Below, in pieces: positions 15,179-21,270 of a DNA stretch of 21,270 bases. The notes below the pieces were generated by a model. It did not search any database, was not told the DNA's origin, and saw only the letters and a list, made by a program, of their open reading frames with translations. The DNA is from an uncultured Bacilli bacterium. GTDB lineage: Bacteria > Bacillota_I > Bacilli_A > RF39 > UBA660. The position numbers were made by a program, and so were the translations under genes. The number at the start of each line of letters is the position of its first letter. Position 1 is the stretch's first letter. The stretch is from contig CAKPDM010000018.1 of NCBI GenBank assembly GCA_934148995.1, positions 1 to 21,270 of the forward strand, read 5' to 3'.

Positions 15179-15679
15179 CTATCTCCTTGTAAACATTAGA
15201 AACAACATAATAATTAGATTAAAACTTAGCTTCATATTTACTTTTATGATAAAGGTTTTCTCATAGATGCTTGCTACATCATCGACAATATCTACTATCC
15301 AACTTTCTAAATATTTAGGAACTTTCTTGCCAACTGGAAACATATGTGTTCTAATAATATCTTCCTCTAACATAGTTAGTTCAAAATATTTGCTTGCATT
15401 TAGATAAGCAAAGTCTGGATGATCTATTAGTCTTTTTAACCTACTATCTTCTTCTTCATCAAAGAAAAAATCGTGTAGCAAGGCTCCTTTAGTTGTTTCT
15501 TTATAATTCAAATGTAATATTTTTGTTATTCTATAAGAATAATAAGCAACTCTCACCATATGATCATATCTGTTTAATCCGTGGTGTACGCAACTTTTTG
15601 TTTTTTGATACTCATCATTTCTTATTATAGGTAAAATCAGCTCATTAAACTCTTTATTATTATAAGAAGTTTTTGGCAT
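15179..15679 (-). CDS. HD-domain phosphohydrolase-like protein
   Basis: A 166-residue protein with an HD-type metal site: His33, RYDH (residues 37-40), the HD pair His69-Asp70 in GALLHDFFFD, HP at 87-88, IIRTHMFP, and a C-terminal VDDVAS. These positions fit small HD phosphohydrolases acting on nucleotides or phosphorylated small molecules; the substrate cannot be read from sequence. The C-terminus is unusual: after VDDVASIYEKTF it ends in a hydrophobic stretch (LSFNLIIMLFLMF) and TRR, perhaps a tail anchor. First gene of the operon with ylbN and rpmF, 2 bp before ylbN. The Shine-Dalgarno is weak (GTGGG). Confidence 0.8.
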   Translation of the reverse strand: MPKTSYNNKEFNELILPIIRNDEYQKTKSCVHHGLNRYDHMVRVAYYSYRITKILHLNYKETTKGALLHDFFFDEEEDSRLKRLIDHPDFAYLNASKYFELTMLEEDIIRTHMFPVGKKVPKYLESWIVDIVDDVASIYEKTFIIKVNMKLSFNLIIMLFLMFTRR

Positions 15680-15712
15680 ACTTAACCCACTTTCTTTGCT
15701 TAAAGCAATATT

Positions 15713-15741
15713 ATGATAGCATAAATTTTGTTTTTTTTCAA
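15713..15741 (-). promoter_or_regulatory. Promoter of the HD - ylbN - rpmF operon
   Basis: Minus-strand -35 TTGAAA (15736-15741), 17-bp spacer, -10 TATCAT (15713-15718). The leader is about 30 nt. I see nothing else in the AT-rich 15742-15900 stretch. Confidence 0.6.
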
Positions 15742-15907
15742 TATCTGCTTTATTTATGGATAATTTACAAGTTAAAATGCTTTATTTAAAAAATAATTTT
15801 AAAATTCAACAGATATCCGTCTATATTTTCTTTTTACTTATGATAAAATTTAAAAATAGTAGACTAGATTAATAGATAAGAATAATCTTGAAGCATAAAT
15901 TGTTATA

Positions 15908-15935
15908 CAAAAAAAAGAAGAAAATTACTCTTCTT
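15908..15935 (-). terminator. ftsK terminator overlapping its stop codon
   Basis: On the minus strand AAGAAG (15930-15935) pairs with CTTCTT (15915-15920) across a loop holding the ftsK TAA, followed by a T run (15908-15916). The stem is short but the tract is good. Confidence 0.6.
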
Positions 15936-18204
15936 CTCCATCTAATTTTACTAATACTTCTCTTGGTTTGCTTCCATTAGCAGGTCCGATGATTCCTCTT
16001 TCTTCTAAGAGATCAATTATTCTTGCTGCTCTGTTATAGCCAACCTTGAAGCGTCTTTGTAATAATGAGGCACTGGCTTTTTGTTGTTCAACGACGAATG
16101 TTACTACATCGTTATATAGTTCATCGTCATCATCTTCGATTTGTTCCATATCTTCTCTTTGACTGGCCGATTTATCCATATTACTGCTTGCTTCTAGATT
16201 TAAGAAAGCAGCATCATATTCAGCTTTTTGCTGTTCAACTGTATAATCAATTATTTTTTTGATTTCATCATCTGCTATGAAAGCTCCTTGAATTCGCTGT
16301 GGTGATGCTTCTCCCATTGGTAAAAATAACATATCACCTTTTCCTAGTAGTTTTTCTGCTCCTGTTGAATCAAGAATTGTTCTAGAATCTATTCCACTAC
16401 TAACAGCAAAGGAAATTCTAGACGGAATGTTTGCTTTTACAACACCAGTGATAACATCGGTTGATGGTCTTTGAGTTGCAATGATTAAATGAATACCAGC
16501 TGCTCTTGCCATTTGCGTTATTCGCATAATGGCTGCTTCAACATCTTTACTTGCTACTAACATCAAATCAGCTAACTCATCAACAATAACAACGATGTAT
16601 GGCATATGTGCTATTTTACTAGCTTCATCTAAGTCTTTATTTTTATCATCAATATAACTGTTATAAGTTGCAATATTTTTTGTATGACTTTCTTCAAATA
16701 CTTCGTAACGTCTTTCCATCTCTGCTACTATTTTGTTTAGAGCAACACTAGCCTTTTTTGGGTCAGTTACGACTGGGCATAGTAAGTGTGGAACGCCATT
16801 ATAAACTGATAGTTCAACTTTCTTTGGATCGACCATAACTAATTTAACTTCATCTGGTCTAGTTCGCATTAGGATTGAAGCAATTATTCCATTGATACAA
16901 ACTGATTTACCACTTCCGGTTGACCCTGCTACTAGTAAGTGAGGTGTTTTATCTATCTCACACCATACAACATTTCCCATTATATTTTTACCTAACGGAC
17001 AAAGTAGTTTACTGTTACTTTTACTAGCTGGTACTTTTTCCATTACTTCTCTGAATGAAACCGGTGTTGTTTCACTATTTGGAATTTCGATTCCAACAGT
17101 ACTTTTTCCAGGTATTGGTGCTTCTATTCTTATGTCCTTAGCGGCTAGAACTAGAGCTATTTCTTTGTGAATACTTAGTACTTTGTTAAGTTTTGTTCCT
17201 GTTTGTAACTCCAATTCATACTGAGTAACGGTTGGTCCAATATGAACTTCTACTACTTTTCCAATTACGCCAAAGTCTTTTAATACCTTTTCTAGAGTTT
17301 CAATATTTTTCTCTACTAAGCCTTCATTGGCTTTACTCTTCTTATTTTTAACGGGATTTAAAATTGAAATTGGCGGTAATTCATAGTTTCCATTATGAAT
17401 AATGACTTGTCTTTCTACTGGTTGTTCAACTGGTGTTTCTGTCTTGATGACTGGTTCTTCTTTTGTATTTATTTTTGTTAATTGGTCAATACTTGAGATA
17501 GTAACTTTTTTATCTTCTTTAACTGGTTCATCAGAAGCACCGGTAATAACAAGTTTTTTATTTGGATCAAAGCTTGGTTCTTTTTCTTGAACTGATTCTT
17601 TCTCTTTCTTTTCTTTCTTCGGTAACATTTCTTTGGCTTTACTACTGGTATTTTTAACAAAGTCAGCGATAGAGAAACCAGTAAATAGGGATATACCTGC
17701 TATGCATAAAGTCCAGGCTACAATTTTCATTCCATTATAAGAGAATAAAGATGTGAATAATACACTAAATGTGCAACCGATAATTCCCCCGCCGATAATA
17801 TCTGGAGTGGCAATACTATTTGTCAAACTTGAAAAAGCTATGGTTAATTGGTCGACTGTTTCTTGAAAAACTTTTATTCCGTTATAGTTGTTGGCAGCTA
17901 TATATTCTTCGTGCATTAGAGATAAAATACCTATCATAAAGAGATAGAAGCCTAGCATTTTTGTAGTAAAAAAATTAGGCCACTCGCGTTTTATAATCAG
18001 GTAACCACCTAATATAAGTAAAAGTATTAGCAATATATTATAAAACACTCCTACTAAAAAAACTGCAAAGGCTGAGATTAAATTACCAACTGGTCCATAT
18101 TTACCAATTCCAATGATACCTGCTAATAGTAATAAAACTCCATATAATTCTGTACTATATGCAAAGGCTTTTTTCTTCTCTCTTTTTGTTTTTTTCTTTG
18201 CCAC
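15925..18204 (-). CDS. ftsK: DNA translocase FtsK/SpoIIIE
   Basis: A 759-residue septal DNA pump that moves chromosome ends through the closing division site. The basic N-terminus (AKKKTKREKKK) precedes four to five hydrophobic segments within about residues 17-185. A charged Lys/Glu/Pro-rich linker runs to about residue 285. The alpha/beta motor follows, with Walker A GSTGSGKS near residues 424-431 and Walker B VIVDELADL near residue 542; IIATQRPSTDVITG comes after it. The C-terminal gamma winged helix (about residues 690-755) has QRRFKVGYNRAARIIDLLEE, which reads KOPS/SRS-type sites. The start is GTG with GAGGGTG 5 nt upstream. Monocistronic, with its own promoter and terminator. Confidence 0.95.
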   Translation of the reverse strand: MAKKKTKREKKKAFAYSTELYGVLLLLAGIIGIGKYGPVGNLISAFAVFLVGVFYNILLILLLILGGYLIIKREWPNFFTTKMLGFYLFMIGILSLMHEEYIAANNYNGIKVFQETVDQLTIAFSSLTNSIATPDIIGGGIIGCTFSVLFTSLFSYNGMKIVAWTLCIAGISLFTGFSIADFVKNTSSKAKEMLPKKEKKEKESVQEKEPSFDPNKKLVITGASDEPVKEDKKVTISSIDQLTKINTKEEPVIKTETPVEQPVERQVIIHNGNYELPPISILNPVKNKKSKANEGLVEKNIETLEKVLKDFGVIGKVVEVHIGPTVTQYELELQTGTKLNKVLSIHKEIALVLAAKDIRIEAPIPGKSTVGIEIPNSETTPVSFREVMEKVPASKSNSKLLCPLGKNIMGNVVWCEIDKTPHLLVAGSTGSGKSVCINGIIASILMRTRPDEVKLVMVDPKKVELSVYNGVPHLLCPVVTDPKKASVALNKIVAEMERRYEVFEESHTKNIATYNSYIDDKNKDLDEASKIAHMPYIVVIVDELADLMLVASKDVEAAIMRITQMARAAGIHLIIATQRPSTDVITGVVKANIPSRISFAVSSGIDSRTILDSTGAEKLLGKGDMLFLPMGEASPQRIQGAFIADDEIKKIIDYTVEQQKAEYDAAFLNLEASSNMDKSASQREDMEQIEDDDDELYNDVVTFVVEQQKASASLLQRRFKVGYNRAARIIDLLEERGIIGPANGSKPREVLVKLDGEEE

Positions 18205-18249
18205 AATTACACCCTCTTTTAAAGTTCAACTATTTTTACTTTCATTTAC

Positions 18250-18260
18250 ATTGTATCACA
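18250..18260 (-). promoter_or_regulatory. Probable ftsK promoter (extended -10)
   Basis: Minus-strand TGATACAAT gives an extended -10 (TACAAT at 18250-18255 on the plus strand). The -35 region (TTTAGA) is poor. The leader is about 40 nt. Confidence 0.45.
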
Positions 18261-18309
18261 GATTTAAATACATCTAAAAGTAATTTTGTTTTTTTGCAGT
18301 TTTTTCGTA

Positions 18310-18337
18310 AAAAAAATAACCTCTTTTTAGAGATTAC
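18310..18337 (-). terminator. Terminator of the cdsA - rseP operon
   Basis: On the minus strand TAATCTCT pairs with AGAGGTTA across an AAAA loop, followed by a run of eight T. The stem overlaps the stop of the 18334-19173 gene. Confidence 0.8.
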
Positions 18338-19173
18338 TTTGTTAAAGAGATTAAATAACTATTTTCTATATCACTATTGGTTTCAAATACATAAGTATAG
18401 ATAGAAAACATTCCTTTATATTTTTCATACTGAGTTTTAACTTTAGTTGAAAGTTCTTCATCTGACAAATTTTCATTGCCATAAATCTTATATATATCAA
18501 ACACTTCATTTTTACCATTTTTAGCATCAGTATAATTACCATAATAACTGGAGAAAATCCCTATTGTTATGTAATTAGAAAAAGCTTTTCTTACTCTAAT
18601 TTTGTAGGTTGTCTTATTATCCTTGGTTGTTTTTGTTCCATCAACATAAAAACTAAATATCTTAGAAATGTAATCTCCATCGTGACCATGTTCACTGTAA
18701 TCAACTTTATATAAATCTTTTTCTTTATCATAAATAATAAGTGGTAAGTTATCAACTGGACACAAATAATTAGCGATTGGTGTAAAAGTGGTAGCAGATC
18801 CAAAACTTTCTTTAAGATAGTTTAATATTTCTCCGCTACTTACTCCATTTTGAAACTTTTCATAGTTGTTTTTTAGGTAGAAAGTAAATTTTTCAGTATC
18901 AGTCATATCTTGTGGGGACTTACTTCCATCAAAAGTAATAAAGTAATTATCATATAATTTTATTTTTTCTAGCAATATTGTTTGATCATCTACCGTCAGA
19001 GTCTCCGTTACAGTTTCTGACTCTTTTTTATTTTCTTCGGTAACATCTTTGTCTTTTGTATTTATACTGCTAAGATTTTTCATACTGATTACCAATACTA
19101 GACCTATTACTAATATTAAGATAATAATTGTAAGTATCATTATGACTTTATCTTTTATATCTAATTTTTTCAT
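18334..19173 (-). CDS. Hypothetical membrane-anchored protein downstream of rseP
   Basis: A 279-residue protein with one N-terminal membrane segment (about residues 10-29) after a basic head, then an acidic, Thr/Glu-rich linker (about 35-60) and a folded extracytoplasmic region. That region contains YFITFDGSKSPQDMTD and many Tyr, Asn and Lys residues, and has no cysteine pattern or catalytic motif I recognise. Its Shine-Dalgarno AGGTGA overlaps the rseP stop, 8 bp upstream, so it is last in the cdsA - rseP operon. An envelope role is a guess from topology and position. It has no lipobox. Confidence 0.8.
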   Translation of the reverse strand: MKKLDIKDKVIMILTIIILILVIGLVLVISMKNLSSINTKDKDVTEENKKESETVTETLTVDDQTILLEKIKLYDNYFITFDGSKSPQDMTDTEKFTFYLKNNYEKFQNGVSSGEILNYLKESFGSATTFTPIANYLCPVDNLPLIIYDKEKDLYKVDYSEHGHDGDYISKIFSFYVDGTKTTKDNKTTYKIRVRKAFSNYITIGIFSSYYGNYTDAKNGKNEVFDIYKIYGNENLSDEELSTKVKTQYEKYKGMFSIYTYVFETNSDIENSYLISLTK

Positions 19174-19181
19174 TTATTCAC

Positions 19182-20216
19182 CTAAAATAATTTTAGTATA
19201 TCATTGAAAGTTACATAAACCATCAATATCATAAGTAAAAATAACCCGATTGTGTGAATCATTGCTTCTGTTTCGGCTTTTACAGGACTACCTTTTATTT
19301 TTTCAATTACTATAAATAAAATATGTCCACCATCAAATGCTGGTAATGGTAATAGATTGATAAAACCAACATTGATTGATAGAAAAGCAAATAAATATAG
19401 TAAACCGGCTAAGCCTGAACTTCTTTGGCTACCAACCACTTCATAAATACCAACTGGACCTGATAGTTGTTTTACCTTTATCGAACCAGTGAATAGACTT
19501 GCTACTGTTACCCACATTTGTCTAAATAATGACCCAGTTTTTGTAACCATATATTTTACAGCTGGTATAAAGCCGTAATCTTTCTTTTCTTTAAAAGAAA
19601 TACCATAAACATAAGTAACTTGGTCATCTTTAATTTTCTTTTCTGGTGTTACTAAATAATTTTTGGTGCTTCCATCAGTTTTAGTAACAACAAATTCTGT
19701 CGCTTTTTTGTGCTTATCAATAGTTAGATAAAGTGATATATCGTCTCTTGTATTAATCTTGTGACCATTGATTTCTTTAATAACATCTCCGGCTTGAAGC
19801 CCTGCTACTTCTGCTCTTGAATTATTGTTAACACTTGTAATCAATGGTGTTGAATCAACACTTCCAAAGATTAAACCAATAAAGAATAACATTAGAATTG
19901 CAGAGATGAAGTTAAAACCAGCTCCAAAAAACATTACTAGGAAACGTTGCCAAGCTTTTTTTCCTTGTAAGGTGCGTTCTTTAGGAATATCTTCCTCTTC
20001 TCCTTCTTCTCCTGCTAATTGACAAAAACCACCAATGGGAATTAGTCTTAGAGAATAGGTTGTTTCCTTACCCTTATGAGATATGAGTTTAGGTCCCATT
20101 CCAAGAGCAAATTCATGAACATAAATTCCTGTTAATTTGGCAAAGAGAAAATGACCCGATTCATGAATAAAAATGATGGCTCCCAAAATGATAATAAATA
20201 TTAATAATGTAACCAT
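19182..20216 (-). CDS. rseP: Site-2 intramembrane zinc metalloprotease RseP/RasP
   Basis: A 344-residue membrane protease that cuts transmembrane segments, typically of anti-sigma factors and leftover signal peptides. The zinc motif HESGH is at residues 18-22 in the first membrane helix. A PDZ domain spans about residues 125-205 (NSRAEVAGLQAGDVIKEING). The second conserved motif is NLLPLPAFDGGH, with Asp near residue 295. Three or more further hydrophobic segments are visible. The length fits the Gram-positive family. The start at 20216 has only a weak AGAAAAG upstream; no better start precedes HESGH. It lies 67 bp downstream of cdsA, the usual order, with a small hairpin in the gap. Whether its target is an anti-sigma factor here is unknown. 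Confidence 0.93.
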   Translation of the reverse strand: MVTLLIFIIILGAIIFIHESGHFLFAKLTGIYVHEFALGMGPKLISHKGKETTYSLRLIPIGGFCQLAGEEGEEEDIPKERTLQGKKAWQRFLVMFFGAGFNFISAILMLFFIGLIFGSVDSTPLITSVNNNSRAEVAGLQAGDVIKEINGHKINTRDDISLYLTIDKHKKATEFVVTKTDGSTKNYLVTPEKKIKDDQVTYVYGISFKEKKDYGFIPAVKYMVTKTGSLFRQMWVTVASLFTGSIKVKQLSGPVGIYEVVGSQRSSGLAGLLYLFAFLSINVGFINLLPLPAFDGGHILFIVIEKIKGSPVKAETEAMIHTIGLFLLMILMVYVTFNDILKLF

Positions 20217-20228
20217 TTTTCTTTTCTA

Positions 20229-20252
20229 TAATTAGTTGTAGTAAACTAATTA
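20229..20252 (-). other. Hairpin between cdsA and rseP
   Basis: Inverted repeat TAATTAGTT/AACTAATTA, 9 bp with a 6-nt loop, with no T run after it. It is not a terminator. It could be an RNA processing or stability element, and it sits about 12 nt before the rseP start, near where the ribosome binds. Confidence 0.4.
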
Positions 20253-20283
20253 TTCCTTTCTATATTTATTTATAGTCTAAATT

Positions 20284-21087
20284 TTAAAGTATGCCTGCAA
20301 ATAAAATAAATGCAAGTGCAACAAAGACTAGACTATCAAATCTGTCAAGTATTCCACCATGACCTGGTATTAATGAGGAATAGTCTTTTACATTATAGGT
20401 TCTTTTAATACTAGAAAATACCAAATCGCCTAATTGACCAATCAATGATAAGAATAATGTAATGAAAATCACTAATACTAAAGACATGTTAGAATTTATT
20501 ACTACAAAGTAAAATGTGGAAGCGACAAATGTTCCCATAGCTAAACCACCAATTAGACCTTCTATTGTTTTTTTAGGACTAATTGTAGGACAAAGTTTAT
20601 GTTCTCCGATGTAATAACCAGTTAGATATGCAAATACATCAGTCATTGTTGTAATTAGCAATATATAGATTAAGTAATTCAAATCATAGTTTCTTATCAA
20701 CAAAATCAACGAGAAGGACAAGCCTATAAAGATAGATGAACCTACCATATATAACGCGTCGTTTATATTGTAAGTATCTTCCTTCTTATTAACAAATAAT
20801 AATGGTAATAAAAAGGCAAAAATTAAAATTGCAGTTGAACGATAATCAACCATATATGTAAATACATTTTGATTATAATTCTGTACCATTAATAAAACCG
20901 TTATTAAGTAAGCAAAGACTTTGACTACTCTAGGAAATTTCTTTGATTTTTCTCTAACCTTTATTAATTCATAAATACCGGCAGCTGCTAGGATAGTCAT
21001 AAATGCTGTAAAAGTAATTCCACCAATCAACATTAATGGAACAAAGATTATGACTATGGCAATTGCACTTAGAACTCTTTTTTTCAT
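20284..21087 (-). CDS. cdsA: Phosphatidate cytidylyltransferase
   Basis: A 267-residue membrane enzyme that makes CDP-diacylglycerol from CTP and phosphatidic acid, the branch point of phospholipid synthesis. About seven or eight hydrophobic segments are visible. The C-terminal family signature is intact: SSIKRTYNVKDYS followed by PGHGGILDRFDS, ending at about residue 252, with the conserved Lys-Asp and Asp-Arg-x-Asp residues. GLIGGLAMGTF and DVFAYLTGYYIGEHK upstream are also typical. GGAGGG lies about 9 nt before the ATG. First gene of the cdsA - rseP - hypothetical operon. Confidence 0.94.
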   Translation of the reverse strand: MKKRVLSAIAIVIIFVPLMLIGGITFTAFMTILAAAGIYELIKVREKSKKFPRVVKVFAYLITVLLMVQNYNQNVFTYMVDYRSTAILIFAFLLPLLFVNKKEDTYNINDALYMVGSSIFIGLSFSLILLIRNYDLNYLIYILLITTMTDVFAYLTGYYIGEHKLCPTISPKKTIEGLIGGLAMGTFVASTFYFVVINSNMSLVLVIFITLFLSLIGQLGDLVFSSIKRTYNVKDYSSLIPGHGGILDRFDSLVFVALAFILFAGIL

Positions 21088-21107
21088 CTTAAATACCCTC
21101 CATTATA

Positions 21108-21136
21108 ATTATATTAGAAGGCAACTAAAATTTCAA
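21108..21136 (-). promoter_or_regulatory. cdsA promoter
   Basis: Minus-strand -35 TTGAAA (21131-21136), 17-bp spacer, -10 TATAAT (21108-21113). A second TATAAT at 21102-21107 is adjacent. The leader is short (10-15 nt). Bases 21137-21270 upstream hold no ORF I can support, only small inverted repeats such as GAAACA/TGTTTC (21188-21202). Confidence 0.75.
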
Positions 21137-21270
21137 GATTATTACTAAATCTTAAGAAATTTTGATTTTATTTTTTTCTGCTTCTTCGAAACATTTTGTT
21201 TCTCCACAGACGAATTTCGGATGGGCGACACCCTACTATATTTAATTATTTATTAGTTATTAGTTTGTTT

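Noticed and set aside
21137..21270. 3' end of an upstream gene (such as uppS) or an RNA gene at the right edge
   Set aside because: Short open stretches hit stops quickly and show no recognisable residues. No tRNA-like fold was found. A promoter follows directly.

Overview
The window is low-GC, densely packed Bacillota DNA. TGA serves as a stop codon (for example at the ends of the 5897-6733, 13512-14414 and 14709-15176 genes), so the code is standard rather than the Mollicutes one. The ylbD/ylbE pair, ylbN-rpmF, parE/parC and cdsA-rseP point to the Bacilli, plausibly an uncultured gut lineage near the Mollicutes/Erysipelotrichia border. That placement is an inference from gene content and style, not a match.

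Left third (1-5800): a diversity-generating retroelement (DGR) region. The gene at 3726-5603 (minus strand) encodes a 625-residue surface protein with a C-type-lectin-like C-terminus. Inside its 3' end lies a 116-bp variable repeat (VR, 3806-3921). Downstream of it on the minus strand sit seven tandem, diverged ~375-bp units (571-3686). Each holds a 113- or 116-bp template repeat (TR) open in the VR's reading frame and rich in Asn codons. TR4 (2087-2202) aligns to the VR without gaps with 13 differences. All 13 fall on adenines of the coding (minus) strand, and none of the 90 non-A positions changes. That is the hallmark of DGR adenine mutagenesis. The other six TRs differ from one another at all bases and look like templates for other VRs, perhaps in paralogs such as the one entering at the left edge (1-287). 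The units share a conserved 5' module, including a hairpin with compensatory changes, and a ~127-nt conserved 3' module, and they are bounded by ATGCCA...TGGCAT. They look like seven separate small RNAs. No reverse transcriptase or Avd gene is in the window, so the enzyme must act from elsewhere.

Middle (5800-14430): an unrecognised helical protein gene (plus strand) converges on a minus-strand run. That run reads parE (topoisomerase IV B), an unrecognised 474-residue gene, parC (topoisomerase IV A), a terminator, then ylbD and ylbE. A membrane-anchored transglutaminase-like gene diverges from parE.

Right third (14450-21270): minus-strand housekeeping genes. They are an HD-domain protein, ylbN (DUF177) and rpmF (L32) in a translationally coupled operon; ftsK with its own promoter and terminator; and a cdsA - rseP - membrane-protein operon behind a strong sigma-A-type promoter. 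The 130 bases at the right edge hold no gene I can support.
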